Shown: positions 49,780-59,061 of the stretch, piece after piece
How the letters are laid out: every line of letters begins with the position of its first letter
Numbering within the stretch: the first letter of the stretch is position 1
Assembly (NCBI RefSeq): GCF_010729485.1
Contig: NZ_AP022609.1
Coordinates: 310,001 to 374,000 of the forward strand
Length of the DNA stretch: 64,000 bases
From: Mycolicibacter hiberniae
GTDB lineage: Bacteria > Actinomycetota > Actinomycetes > Mycobacteriales > Mycobacteriaceae
Reading direction: 5' to 3'
The notes under the pieces: model-generated
Database searches by the model: none
Told to the model about the DNA's origin: nothing
What the model saw: only the letters and a program-made list of their open reading frames with translations
Program-made: the position numbers and the translations under genes

Positions 49780-50082
49780 GTGGCCAAGAAGTCCAAGATC
49801 GTGAAGAACGAGCAGCGTCGGGCGCTGGTGGCCCGTTACGCAACACGGCGCGCTGAGCTCAAGGTCATCTGCGCGACGTCGAGCAGTCCGGAGCTGCGGT
49901 CGGCCGCTCGGCGTGAGCTGGCTCGTCAGCCGCGTGACGCCAGTCCGGTGCGCCTGCGACACCGCGACGCGGTCGACGGGCGTCCGCGCGGTTACCTGCG
50001 CAAGTTCGGACTGTCGCGGGTGCGCGTGCGCCAGCTCGTGCACGACGGCCTGGCGCCCGGCGTCCGGAAGGCGAGCTGGTAG
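49780..50082 (+). CDS. rpsN2: Alternative 30S ribosomal protein S14
   Basis: A 100-residue S14 protein of the long zinc-free type: [20 protein letters not shown] at the N-terminus, [24 protein letters not shown] in the middle and [20 protein letters not shown] near the end. No CxxC pair is present. GTG start at 49780, three bases after the L33 stop. The S18 gene that commonly completes this operon in mycobacteria is not present; the next gene, on the other strand, begins its end five bases away. Confidence 0.92.
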   Translation: MAKKSKIVKNEQRRALVARYATRRAELKVICATSSSPELRSAARRELARQPRDASPVRLRHRDAVDGRPRGYLRKFGLSRVRVRQLVHDGLAPGVRKASW

Positions 50083-50086
50083 GGCT

Positions 50087-50464
50087 TCACGTCCCCCGTG
50101 GCGGGTCCGGCGCCAAGCCGCCGTCCGGAGCGATGTGGGCGAAGATCTGCTGCAGCAGGGTCAGGATGTGCGGGTCGTCAACGCTGTAGATGTGGTGGCG
50201 TCCGTCACGGCGCGCATTGATCAGCCCGGCCAGGCGCAGCTTGGTCAGGTGCTGGCTCATGGTGGCCACGTTGATGCCGGCCCGTCGGGCCAGGGTGGTC
50301 ACGTCATAGGCGTCCTGGGCGGCCAGCCACATCACGTGCAGGCGCGCCGGGCTGCTCAGCAGTGCGAACGTGCTCGCGGCGGAGGCCAGTTGCGGCGGGG
50401 TCGGCTCATCGGGCCGGTCGGCTGAACTGATTTCTTCGGGCCGCCGTTTTTCATCTTTAGCCAT
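50087..50464 (-). CDS. ArsR/SmtB-family metal sensor
   Basis: A 125-residue winged-helix repressor: LLSSPARLHVMWLAAQDAYDVTTLARRAG, then INVATMSQHLTKLRLAGLI and the wing RRDGRHHIYSV. The C-terminal helix has DPH followed eleven residues on by His (FAH), matching three of the four ligands of the alpha5 zinc/cobalt/nickel site of CzrA and SmtB; the last histidine is replaced by IAPD. It is divergent from a large P-type ATPase, which it probably represses until metal binds. Start chosen at ATG 50464; ATGs at 50476 and 50521 are also in frame. Confidence 0.87.
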   Translation of the reverse strand: MAKDEKRRPEEISSADRPDEPTPPQLASAASTFALLSSPARLHVMWLAAQDAYDVTTLARRAGINVATMSQHLTKLRLAGLINARRDGRHHIYSVDDPHILTLLQQIFAHIAPDGGLAPDPPRGT

Positions 50465-50517
50465 GGCGGCATTCATTGTGTCCCACGCGCGATGTCGGGA
50501 TTCGCCGAACAACACAT

Positions 50518-50540
50518 TCATATAGTTGCGCAATAGCCAA
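50518..50540. promoter_or_regulatory. Possible ArsR operator (dyad TTGCGCAA)
   Basis: The perfect 8-base dyad TTGCGCAA, flanked by ATAG and TAG, lies in the divergent gap between the metal sensor and the ATPase. ArsR-family operators are usually longer AT-rich dyads, so this is a weak candidate. It overlaps the most upstream TTG start of the ATPase, which argues that the real start is further downstream. Confidence 0.3.
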
Positions 50541-53500
50541 AGTGTTGGTGAGAATGAGGCAGTTCATCGCGGCGCATCGGGCACCTCGAGGGGGCTCGAA
50601 CACCGCCGCCACGCCACAGGATTGGTTGCTGCCGAATTGCTTTCGAGATCGTTGCTGCGCCCGGTCGCGCTGGGACTGCGTACGGCATCAGTGGTGCTGG
50701 GCGCTGCGGTCCGCGGAACCTCAGCCACCGCCGAAGCGGTGGGGGGCATCACCTCGGCCGGCGTGCAGGTTGCTGCGCTGCCGATTCGCGAGGCCACCCG
50801 GCTGCTGTCCGGCGAGTCCGCCGCGGGATCGCTGACCCGCAACTGCTGGCGCGGCCAACAACGTGCCTGGATCGAAGTGCGCGGCCTGAACGATTCGCCC
50901 GACGTGGGCCAGCGGGTGCTCGACACGCTCAACGGCGAGCCCGCTGTGGTCTCGGCCCGGTTGAACCGCCCGCTGTCGCGGGTGGTGGTGGAACTCGCGG
51001 ACGACGCTGAGCTCTCGCTGCCCGACCTGTGCCGCCTGACCGCCCGGGCCGAGCGCGGCAGCGGTGGCGTGCACCGCCCCACGGCGCCGATCTGCGCGAC
51101 GCCGACCGCGGTGTTACCCGGCGACGGGCTGCTGCTGATGTCCCGGGGCGTGATGGTCGGCGTCAACGCCGCCGGGCTGGCGATCGCCTTCGCCGGGCGC
51201 GCGTTGCGCCTGCCGCACGCACCGGTCGCCGTCGACGCCGTCGCGGCGATGGCGAATTACCAGCCGTGGGTGCGCCGCCGGCTGGCTGACCAGATCGGCC
51301 GCGGAGCGGCCGACACCGTTCTGTCGCTGATTTCCACCGGGGCACGCATCGCCACACTGTCCCCGGCGACGCTGGCAGTGGACTTGGCGCTGCAGGGCAT
51401 CAAGGCCGCCGAGTCTCAGGCCGCGGCCCAGGCCTGGACCCATCACGAACCGCACCTAGCCGCGCACGCCGAGCAGACGCGGCTTTACCCACCGTCGCGC
51501 CCGATGCCGCTGCCCGAGGGCGCGGTCGACCGGCACGGCCGCCGGGCCGGCTACGTCCAACTGTTCGGGTCCGGCGTGGTGGGGGCGCTCACCGGCAACC
51601 TCAGCACCGCCGCGACCGCGGCCGTCGTCACCTCCCCAAAAGCCATGCGCAGCACCACCGAAGCCTTCGCGGCCACGCTGTGCCGCTCGATGGTGCAGCA
51701 GCACGCGGCGTTACCGCTGCGCCCCGACAGCCTGCGCCGGCTCGACCGCGTCGACGCCGTCCTCATCGATCCCCGCCTACTGTGCACCGCCGACACACAC
51801 CACCCGCTCGCCGCGGCGCTGCTCGCCCAGGCACGGGCCAGCGGCGCGGAGTTGATCACCCTCGACGTGGCGGCGCTGGGCGAGCTCCGCCCGGCATTCG
51901 ACGAACTGGCGCCGCCCGGTGCCGGCGGCGACGACGCTCTCGATGCGGCACTGGCCGACGCCCTGACGGCACGTCAGCAAGACGGCCGCACCGTGGCCGT
52001 GCTGACCTCGACCGGCGCGAAGGCGCTCGCCGGCGCCGACGTCGGCCTGGGAATCCTGGTCGAGGACGCCGCCCTGGCTCCGCCGTGGGAAGCGGATCTG
52101 CTGCTGACCGACCTGGCCGGCGCCTGGCGGGTGCTGCACGCGATACCGGCGGCACGCCAGGCCGCTGCGCGCGGCATCGCGTTGGCCACCGGCGCATCCA
52201 CGCTGGGTGCGGTGCTGATGGTTCCCGGAGTACGGGGCGGGCGCGGTCCCGGACCGGTCACCGCCGGGGCGGCCACCGGGCTGCTCTCGGGATACCTGCT
52301 GGCCCGCCAGGCGGCGCGGACGCCGGCGCCGCGGCCCGCGCCGGCCCACGAGTGGCATGCGCTGTCGGCCGAAGAGGTCCGCGGCATCCTGTCCGCCCCC
52401 GACCTCGCCGGCACGAACGCCGCATCCGAAGCCGCACCACCGCCCGTGGCATGGCAGTTCGTCAAGGCGGTGCGAGCGGAGCTGTCCGATCCGCTGATGC
52501 CGGTGCTGGCGCTCAGTTCGGCTGCCACCGCGATGCTGGGCTCGCCGGTGGACGCGATGATGGTCAGCACGGTGCTGATCGGCAACTGCATGCTCGCGGC
52601 GGCCCAACAACTGCAGGCCGAGAACCGGTTGAACCGGCTGTTGGCTCAACAGACCCCGCCCGCCCGCATCGTCGAACCCGACACCGGAACCTACGGTGAG
52701 ATCGCCGCGGATCGGTTGCTGCCCGGCGCCGTGATCGAGGTCCGCAGCAATGAGGTCGTGCCCGCGGACGCCCGACTGATCGAGGCGACCGACCTCGAAG
52801 TCGACGAATCGTCGCTGACCGGCGAATCCCTGTCGGTGGACAAGCAGACCGCGGCGACACCCGGCGCCGAACTGGCCGAACGGCGCTGCATGATCTACGC
52901 CGGCACCACAGTCGTCGCGGGCACCGCACGCGCCGTGGTCACCGCCGTCGGCCCCGACACCCAGGCCCGCCGAGCCGCTGAGCTGGCCGCGGGGGACCTC
53001 CCGGTCGTCGGCTTGCAGCACCAGCTCAGTCAGCTCATGAGCCGCGCCTTCCCGGCCAGTGCCGCCGGCGGCCTGATGGTGGGTCTGTTGGGCCTGCTGC
53101 GCGGGGGTGGACTGCGGCTGGCCCTGGGCAATGCGATCGCGGTCGCCGTGGCGGCGGTGCCGGAGGGGATGCCGCTGATGGCGACCCTGGCCCAACACGC
53201 CTCGGCGCAACGGCTCACCGATACCGGGGCCCTGGTGCGCATTCCGCGTTCGGTGGAGGCCCTGGGCCGGGTGGAGGTGGTCTGTTTCGACAAGACGGGA
53301 ACGTTGAGCGAGAACCGGCTGCGGGTCACCCGGGTGCACCCGGTGGCGGGATTCAGCGACGACGACGTGCTGCGGTGCGCGGCCAACGCCGCGCCGGCTC
53401 CCGAGGGCGATCCCCACACCCACGCCACCGACCAGGCGGTCGCCGAAGCCGCGGCCCGCGTCGCCACCGGCGATACGCCGCTGTGGAGCACCCCGGACGC

Positions 53501-54926
53501 CCACCTGCCCTTCCGATCCGGCCGGGCGTTCTCGGCATCGGTGCTGGGGCGGGACCTGATGATCAAGGGAGCGCCCGAAGTGGTGCTGGCCGCCTGCACC
53601 GGCCTTTGCCCGGACAGCGATGCGCCGGTGGCCGAACTGGCCGCCGGTGGCCTGCGAGTGATCGCGGTGGCGCGGCGCCGGCTCACTGCCGCCCAGGTCA
53701 AGTCGCTGGCCGACGAGCCGGACGCCCTCACCGGGCTGTGCCGATCCGGGCTGACGCTGACCGGGTTCCTCGGCATCTCCGACACCCCGCGACCCGAAGC
53801 GCCGCAACTGCTGGCCGACTTGGCCGAACGTGGTATCGGTATCCGGCTGATCACCGGCGATCACCCCGTCACCGCCACCGCGATCGCCGCGGAGCTGGGG
53901 GTCCCGGTCACCGCGGAGCAGGTCATCACCGGAGCGGAGTGGAACGCGCTGTCGCGCCGGGACCAGGAACAGGCGGTGGGGCAGCGGGTGATCTTCGCCC
54001 GGATGTCGCCGGAGAACAAGGTCCAGGTGGTGCAGACCCTCGAACGCAGCGGACGGGTCTGCGCCATGGTGGGCGACGGCGCCAACGACGCGGCGGCGAT
54101 CCGAGCGGCCAGCGTCGGACTCGGCGTCGTGGCCCGGGGCAGCGACTCGGCACACGCAACCGCAGACATCGTGTTGACCGACGGTCGGATCGGCGCGTTG
54201 GTCCACGCCATCGACGAGGGCCAGCGGCTGTGGCGGGGGGTCCAGCTGGCGGTGACCGGCTTGCTCGGCGGCAACGTCGGCGAGGTGATCTTCGGGGTCG
54301 TCGGCGCCGCGCTGTCGGGGACTTCGCCGCTGAACAACCGCCAACTGCTGCTGATGAACATGCTGACCGACGCGCTGCCCGCCACCGCAGTGGCGGTCAG
54401 CACCCCGGCCGGGGCCTCGCACCGGGTGGTGCGCGGTATCGACGAGCGCCGTCTGATGCGGGCCGTCGCGCTGCGCGGGGCCATCACCGGAGCGGCGGCC
54501 AGCGTCGCCTGGGGGCTGGCCTCGCTGACCGGACGCCGGCAACGCGCCGCCACGGTGGCGTTGATCGCGCTGGTCACCACCGAGCTCGCCCAGACCCTGT
54601 TCGACTCCCACGCCCCGCTGGTGCTGGCCACTGCAGCCGGCTCGTTCGCAGCATTCGCGGCGATGATCAGCCTTCCCGGTGTCAGCCAACTGCTGGGCTG
54701 CGTCCCGGTGGGCCCGCTGGGCTGGTCGCTGGCGCTCGGAGCTGCCGGCACCGCGGTCCTGGCGATGGCCGCGGCTCCGCACCTGCTGCCGGCCGGCCGG
54801 CGTGACGCAGCGCAGGACAGCGATGAGGGTGCCGAGCTGGCCACCGTCCAGGTGCTGCGGCCGGCCGACGCCCGGGCCTGCCCGGAGGACACCGTGATGG
54901 GGTCTACCGTGAGGGTCAGCAACTGA
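50526..54926 (+). CDS. Large P-type ATPase (CtpH/CtpI-like)
   Basis: Up to 1,466 residues, far longer than ordinary P-type ATPases. The first 650 residues are a mycobacterial extension with an HMA-like fold lacking CxxC (about 110-160) and a decayed-looking HAD-like part with its own LTSTGAKALAGADVGLGIL. The true pump follows: DESSLTGES near 760, PEGMPLMATL in the fourth core helix, the phosphorylation site CFDKTGTLSEN near 922 and MVGDGANDAAAI near 1180. PEGMP rather than CPC puts it outside the heavy-metal P1B group. Divergent from an ArsR sensor, so metal-induced efflux is likely. The TTG at 50526 has no good ribosome binding site; TTG 50622 is an alternative. Confidence 0.87.
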   Translation: MRNSQSVGENEAVHRGASGTSRGLEHRRHATGLVAAELLSRSLLRPVALGLRTASVVLGAAVRGTSATAEAVGGITSAGVQVAALPIREATRLLSGESAAGSLTRNCWRGQQRAWIEVRGLNDSPDVGQRVLDTLNGEPAVVSARLNRPLSRVVVELADDAELSLPDLCRLTARAERGSGGVHRPTAPICATPTAVLPGDGLLLMSRGVMVGVNAAGLAIAFAGRALRLPHAPVAVDAVAAMANYQPWVRRRLADQIGRGAADTVLSLISTGARIATLSPATLAVDLALQGIKAAESQAAAQAWTHHEPHLAAHAEQTRLYPPSRPMPLPEGAVDRHGRRAGYVQLFGSGVVGALTGNLSTAATAAVVTSPKAMRSTTEAFAATLCRSMVQQHAALPLRPDSLRRLDRVDAVLIDPRLLCTADTHHPLAAALLAQARASGAELITLDVAALGELRPAFDELAPPGAGGDDALDAALADALTARQQDGRTVAVLTSTGAKALAGADVGLGILVEDAALAPPWEADLLLTDLAGAWRVLHAIPAARQAAARGIALATGASTLGAVLMVPGVRGGRGPGPVTAGAATGLLSGYLLARQAARTPAPRPAPAHEWHALSAEEVRGILSAPDLAGTNAASEAAPPPVAWQFVKAVRAELSDPLMPVLALSSAATAMLGSPVDAMMVSTVLIGNCMLAAAQQLQAENRLNRLLAQQTPPARIVEPDTGTYGEIAADRLLPGAVIEVRSNEVVPADARLIEATDLEVDESSLTGESLSVDKQTAATPGAELAERRCMIYAGTTVVAGTARAVVTAVGPDTQARRAAELAAGDLPVVGLQHQLSQLMSRAFPASAAGGLMVGLLGLLRGGGLRLALGNAIAVAVAAVPEGMPLMATLAQHASAQRLTDTGALVRIPRSVEALGRVEVVCFDKTGTLSENRLRVTRVHPVAGFSDDDVLRCAANAAPAPEGDPHTHATDQAVAEAAARVATGDTPLWSTPDAHLPFRSGRAFSASVLGRDLMIKGAPEVVLAACTGLCPDSDAPVAELAAGGLRVIAVARRRLTAAQVKSLADEPDALTGLCRSGLTLTGFLGISDTPRPEAPQLLADLAERGIGIRLITGDHPVTATAIAAELGVPVTAEQVITGAEWNALSRRDQEQAVGQRVIFARMSPENKVQVVQTLERSGRVCAMVGDGANDAAAIRAASVGLGVVARGSDSAHATADIVLTDGRIGALVHAIDEGQRLWRGVQLAVTGLLGGNVGEVIFGVVGAALSGTSPLNNRQLLLMNMLTDALPATAVAVSTPAGASHRVVRGIDERRLMRAVALRGAITGAAASVAWGLASLTGRRQRAATVALIALVTTELAQTLFDSHAPLVLATAAGSFAAFAAMISLPGVSQLLGCVPVGPLGWSLALGAAGTAVLAMAAAPHLLPAGRRDAAQDSDEGAELATVQVLRPADARACPEDTVMGSTVRVSN

Positions 54927-54942
54927 CGAGCGGAGGCGTGGC

Positions 54943-55353
54943 ATGCACCCATTCCGGCAGGCCGTCGAGGCCGGCGACGCCGCGGCCATCGAAGCGCTAC
55001 TGGCCGATGATGTCGTGTTCACCTCTCCGGTGGCGTTCAAGCCTTACCAGGGCAAGCCGATCACCGCGGCCATCCTGCGCGCAGTGATGCGGGTGTTCTC
55101 CGACTTCCGCTACGTGCGGGAGATCGCCGATTCCGCAGGACGCGACCACGCCCTGTTGTTCGAAGCGTCGGTCGACGGCAAGAAGATCAGCGGATGCGAC
55201 TTCCTGCACAGCGACGACGACGGCAAGATCGATGACTTCGTGGTGATGGTGCGTCCGCTGTCGGCGGCGACCGTTCTGGCCGACGCCATGGCGCAGCAGT
55301 TCGAGCAGATCACCCGGGAGGCCGCCGCGAGCCTCGACGGCGGCGCAGCCTAG
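54943..55353 (+). CDS. NTF2/SnoaL-like protein
   Basis: A 136-residue protein with the NTF2/SnoaL fold pattern: HPFRQAVEAGDAAAIEALLADDVVFTSPVAFKPYQG at the N-terminus and a closing beta stretch GKIDDFVVMVRPL. Members are small cone-shaped enzymes or binding proteins; no catalytic residues can be assigned. ATG at 54943, 16 bases after the ATPase and preceded by GGAGG, so probably in the same transcript. Function unknown. Confidence 0.8.
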   Translation: MHPFRQAVEAGDAAAIEALLADDVVFTSPVAFKPYQGKPITAAILRAVMRVFSDFRYVREIADSAGRDHALLFEASVDGKKISGCDFLHSDDDGKIDDFVVMVRPLSAATVLADAMAQQFEQITREAAASLDGGAA

Positions 55354-55475
55354 CCAGGGCCGATCGCGGCGGTCGCATCCGGAGGCGCTGTCGGCGCGCT
55401 CACCGGGGCGGCCGACCCACTATCGTTCGGTGCAACGGGCGGAGTCTCCGATGGGCTGACGGCACAAATGGGGCG

Positions 55476-56069
55476 TCAATTGTCTTCGGAGACCGGTCGG
55501 TTCACTTCGTTGAGGATGTCGTTCGCGCTGCCGCTTCGGTTCACCCCGAGGCGCTGGGCCCGGGCATCGAGCTCGTGGTGGGCGTGTTCGGGGGTGTAGC
55601 CGCGGGCGATCAACACCCCGATCGCCTGATCGATCAGCGAGGCCGCTGCGAGCCCACCGGGCGCGGATTCGGCCGTGGGCAGGGCGCGGTGCTGATCCAG
55701 AACGAACTCGGTCAGGGCGAGGCCGGTCAGCCAGGCGAGGTCGGCGGCCAGGTCGACGAAAGCGCCGGGGTTGCCGGCGTAGAGGATCAGCACCGCGAAC
55801 GGCCCCGCGATGCCGTCGGACACCGCCGGAGTCATCGGTAAGCGCAGCGAGGTGACGATGTCGCCGAGCTCGGTCCCCGATTCGAGCACGGTGAAGCTGG
55901 ATTGACGACCGACGGCAGTGATCATCACCGTCAGACCCAGATACGAACCCACCGCGAGTTTGGTGTTGCCCGCCAACTGGCGCAGCGTGTCGGTGAGGTC
56001 GAGGTCGGGGTCGTCCAGGATTTCGGTCAGGGCCGCGAGATCGGCAGCCAGCGCCGCGGTGATGTCCAC
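55476..56069 (-). CDS. GAF-ANTAR regulator (first of two)
   Basis: A 197-residue protein with a GAF-like sensor part (about residues 25-120) and a C-terminal ANTAR helix bundle, LIDQAIGVLIARGYTPEHA, near residues 140-185. ANTAR domains bind paired RNA hairpins and prevent transcription termination. The N-terminus is chosen at the GTG at 56069; the frame is open to 56165, but GTG gives the shortest form with a GGGGAG site upstream. It follows another GAF-ANTAR gene on the same strand. Signal and RNA targets are unknown. Confidence 0.75.
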   Translation of the reverse strand: MDITAALAADLAALTEILDDPDLDLTDTLRQLAGNTKLAVGSYLGLTVMITAVGRQSSFTVLESGTELGDIVTSLRLPMTPAVSDGIAGPFAVLILYAGNPGAFVDLAADLAWLTGLALTEFVLDQHRALPTAESAPGGLAAASLIDQAIGVLIARGYTPEHAHHELDARAQRLGVNRSGSANDILNEVNRPVSEDN

Positions 56070-56214
56070 AAGGGGTGGTGCTCCCCATTGACGCCCCGAA
56101 CGCCGATCTTTCGGTCCAAGCCGAGTGCCGCAGGTCGCGACTGCCCGGGCGCAATATCTGACCACGGATCAGGGATCCGGGTCTAACAGTGCCTATATCT
56201 AACGCTACGCGCGG

Positions 56215-56904
56215 TCATGGTCCGGTGCGGCGGGCGCGGGCGCGGCGCACCGCTTCGTCGACGATGCTTCGTGCAACCACCGCCAGTTTGATGTTCTCGG
56301 TCTGGCTGATCCGGCGCAGCCGGTCGAACGCCTCTTCGGCGGTTCCTCCGGAACGGGCACGCAGGATACCGATGGCCTGGTCGATGACCGGGCGGGTCGA
56401 CAGTGCGGTCTGCAACTGCGCGGTCAACGTCCGGGCCTGGTTGAGCACGTGCGCGTTGTGCACCGCCACGGCGGCGGGAACAGCGAACCGTTCCCCGAGC
56501 TCGGCGGCGCGTTCGGTGAAGGCGTCCTTACGGTGCGCGTAGACGTTGATGGCACCGACCACCTGGCCGGGAAGCAGCAGCGGTAGCGACAACACGCTGT
56601 GCACACCGAGACGTCCCACCCGGGGCCCGAACCGCGGCCAGAGCTTCTCGCCGCCCAACGACCCGGATCGCACCGTGCGGTGCTCCAACGCGGCGGTGAT
56701 GCAGGGTCCCTCGTTGACCTCGAAGTATTGGATCTCGTCGATCTGCTGTACGAAAGTGGCGCTGGCGGCCAGAACCTCGACCCGGTTATCCGGGCGATTA
56801 CTGCACAGCAACGTCAAACCCGCGCCGTCTGCGGCTGGAATGGCCTGTACCGCGTAAGTGGCCACGCGGGCCAGGAGCTCCTCAAGTCCGAGCGAATCGG
56901 CCAC
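56215..56904 (-). CDS. GAF-ANTAR regulator (second of two)
   Basis: A 229-residue protein with a well-formed GAF domain (residues about 10-150: GLTLLCSNRPDNRVEVLAAS, then VHSVLSLPLLLPGQVVGAIN) and a C-terminal ANTAR domain (VIDQAIGILRARSGGTAEEA, about 170-225). It should sense a small molecule or redox state and act on nascent RNA. Start GTG at 56904; no other start codon occurs upstream before a stop in this frame. It lies between the other ANTAR gene and desA3 on the same strand. Confidence 0.85.
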   Translation of the reverse strand: MADSLGLEELLARVATYAVQAIPAADGAGLTLLCSNRPDNRVEVLAASATFVQQIDEIQYFEVNEGPCITAALEHRTVRSGSLGGEKLWPRFGPRVGRLGVHSVLSLPLLLPGQVVGAINVYAHRKDAFTERAAELGERFAVPAAVAVHNAHVLNQARTLTAQLQTALSTRPVIDQAIGILRARSGGTAEEAFDRLRRISQTENIKLAVVARSIVDEAVRRARARRTGP

Positions 56905-56975
56905 CAGATTGGCGAGATCGGCCAGCCCGGAACGCAGGTCACCAACGTCCGCGTCGGTGCTCTCTGCAGTCGACG

Positions 56976-58337
56976 TCAGCCGGCTACCGGGGTCGGACTT
57001 GTCGGTAACGACCGCGCCGTCATCTGCTGAAACGCGGCAAACTCACGCTGAAATTCTAGTGCCGCCGGCCGGAGTAGTCCATGTCTCCTGTCGCTCTCGG
57101 AGGCACGTTGACGGCGGTGCACCGCCGCGATCGCTGTCTTGAGCCCGCGGTGGCGCCCGGTCGCCGGGTCGGTGTCGACGAAGTCGGTGGCCAGTCCGGC
57201 GAACATTCGCTCGCTGCGGGTCTCGGGGGCGTCATCGGAGGGATCACGCAGATAGCGATCCGGCAGCGACAGCTTGGCGATGGTGCGCCACGTCTTGCCG
57301 TACTGCGTCAGGAACGAACCGGTGGTGTAAGGCAGGTCGTAGTGGTCGCAGATCTGGCGCACCCGCACCGAGATCTGGTGCAGCCGGTTGCTCGGCAGGT
57401 CGGGGTACAGGTGATGTTCGATCTGGTGGCAGAGGTGGCCGCTCATGAACCGCATCGCCGGACCGGCGTTGAAATTGGCGCTGCCCAGCATCTGGCGCAG
57501 ATACCACTGACCGCGGGATTCGCCGATCATGTCGGTCTTGCTGAATTTCTCTGCGCCATCGGGAAAATGTCCGCAGAAGATCACTGCGTTTGCCCAGACG
57601 TTGCGGATCACGTTGGCCAGCAGATTGGCCTTCAGGGTCGTCGCGTAGGTCGCCTTCGGTGACAGCGAGGTGAGCGCGGGAAACGCGACATAGTCTTTGA
57701 CCACCTGACTGGCGGCTTTGGACACGAACCGGCGAGCCTTTCCGAGGGCGTTGCTGCGCTCCGCGCCGCCCTTGGCGATGTTGCCGAATTCGATGGGTTG
57801 CAAGCCGATTCCCCACTCGAATCCGACCGCCAGGATAACGTTGAACAGCAGGTTGCCGATGTTGCTCGGATGCCAGGGCTGGTCACGAGTTACCCGCAGA
57901 GTGCTGTAGCCGACGTCGTCGTCCATTCCGACGATGTTGGTGTACATGTGGTGGCGAAGGTTGTGGGTGAACTGCCAGTGCTTCGACACGCCGGCCATGT
58001 CCCACTCCCAGGTCGAGGAGTGGATCTCGGGGTCGTTCATCCAGTTCCACTGGCCATGCATGACGTTGTGGCCGATCTCCATATTCTCGATGACCTTCGC
58101 CAGCGCGACGGTCAGTGTTCCCGTCCACCAGCCGAGATTCTTCGAACCAACGGTCAGCATGAGGCGGCCGACCACTTCGAGGGTGCGTTGTGCAGCGATA
58201 GCACGCCGGATGTAGCGCGCATCCCGCTCGCCAAGGGAATCCTCGATGTCCAGCCGGATGGCGTCCAGATCAGCGGCCAACGAGTCGATGTCGGAGTCTG
58301 TCAGGTGGGCGAAGACCGAAATGTCAGTGATCGCCAT
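56976..58337 (-). CDS. desA3: Membrane acyl-CoA delta-9 desaturase, DesA3 type
   Basis: A 453-residue membrane desaturase with the three histidine boxes GHNVMHG near residue 90, HNLRHH near 126 and HQIEHH near 310, which bind the di-iron centre. Start (MAITDISVFAHLTDSDI) and body closely follow M. tuberculosis DesA3 (Rv3229c), which turns stearoyl-CoA into oleoyl-CoA. The C-terminal 40 residues differ from what I recall. In M. tuberculosis it works with the reductase Rv3230c; no such gene is adjacent here. ATG at 58337 follows GGGGAAAG. Confidence 0.92.
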   Translation of the reverse strand: MAITDISVFAHLTDSDIDSLAADLDAIRLDIEDSLGERDARYIRRAIAAQRTLEVVGRLMLTVGSKNLGWWTGTLTVALAKVIENMEIGHNVMHGQWNWMNDPEIHSSTWEWDMAGVSKHWQFTHNLRHHMYTNIVGMDDDVGYSTLRVTRDQPWHPSNIGNLLFNVILAVGFEWGIGLQPIEFGNIAKGGAERSNALGKARRFVSKAASQVVKDYVAFPALTSLSPKATYATTLKANLLANVIRNVWANAVIFCGHFPDGAEKFSKTDMIGESRGQWYLRQMLGSANFNAGPAMRFMSGHLCHQIEHHLYPDLPSNRLHQISVRVRQICDHYDLPYTTGSFLTQYGKTWRTIAKLSLPDRYLRDPSDDAPETRSERMFAGLATDFVDTDPATGRHRGLKTAIAAVHRRQRASESDRRHGLLRPAALEFQREFAAFQQMTARSLPTSPTPVAG

Positions 58338-58409
58338 AGCTTTCCCCTTTCGGCGGCTTTCGGCCGGACGAGCGGGCAGTCGCTAAATGCATGTGGATGC
58401 TTCTGGCGG

Positions 58410-58589
58410 TTAGTAGTAGTGGCTACGCCCGCCGACTGCGTGGCCCATCCGACCCATTAGGGCCAAGAGCAGCCCGACGACAAGAAGGACGACGCCAATG
58501 ACCACGCAGATATGGGCATAGGCAAAGGTGGGAACCAGGGCGGGCAGGAGGAGCCCGAGGACGATGAGGATCACTCCGAGAGCAATCAT
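58410..58589 (-). CDS. Two-helix small membrane protein, DUF6131 type
   Basis: A 59-residue protein with two hydrophobic helices (about residues 2-20 and 26-46) joined by a short loop, then a polar tail ending GGRSHYY. The layout matches DUF6131, a small family common in mycobacteria. ATG at 58587-58589 on the minus strand; the frame remains open further upstream but without hydrophobic or conserved content. It stands upstream of desA3 with a 72-base gap and may share its promoter. Function unknown. Confidence 0.75.
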   Translation of the reverse strand: MIALGVILIVLGLLLPALVPTFAYAHICVVIGVVLLVVGLLLALMGRMGHAVGGRSHYY

Positions 58590-59061
58590 GGTGTTTGCCT
58601 GATTTCTGCGTAGGTGTGTTGCGCGGAGTATTGCGGGGTCAAGTCTTGGAGACGTCATGAGCAACTCGAATCGCCCGATCGGCATGGATGGCCTCAGCGG
58701 ACTAAGGGAATGAGCGAGCTGTATGCCCTGCATCGACGGCATTGTCGGATGGATATCGGGATGTGCGGCTCGAAATCAAAACTCATCGAAATCGGCGGCG
58801 TACAGCCGAACTCGCTCCCGCACTGGCTGAAGGGCTCAGCACCAATGACACTACACCCTTTCTCCTTTTCGCGGGCGGCAGGCGAGGCCGGGCAGTGCGA
58901 TCCGGTTAACTGGGGCGACTCCGCGTGTGCTCTGGCGCTCGGGCCGAATCGGCGTAGGGTTGTTGGCAGCGGCGGTACCTCTGTACATGCATGCGGTCTT
59001 TTCAAGTCCCGTCATCGCCGGAGATTCTGGCCAGCTAGGCACATGAGATGGGAGCGTCGTC
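58590..59061. other. 472-base region without a convincing gene
   Basis: Open frames here (for example 58614-59099 plus and 58694-59005 minus) have mixed composition, no motif and lower GC than neighbours. It must hold the promoters for the leftward DUF6131/desA3 genes and the rightward DUF5994 gene; I see no clear -35/-10 pair or operator. Confidence 0.5.

Noticed and set aside
51777..55040. Very long minus-strand open frame (about 1,087 codons) opposite the P-type ATPase
   Set aside because: Composition is dominated by Gln, Arg, Gly and His as expected of an antisense shadow; the plus strand carries all ATPase motifs.
58943..58960. CCGAAT in the gap before the DUF5994 gene as a fourth SigK-like promoter
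   Set aside because: No CCGACC-like element 15 bases upstream and no start codon seven bases downstream.
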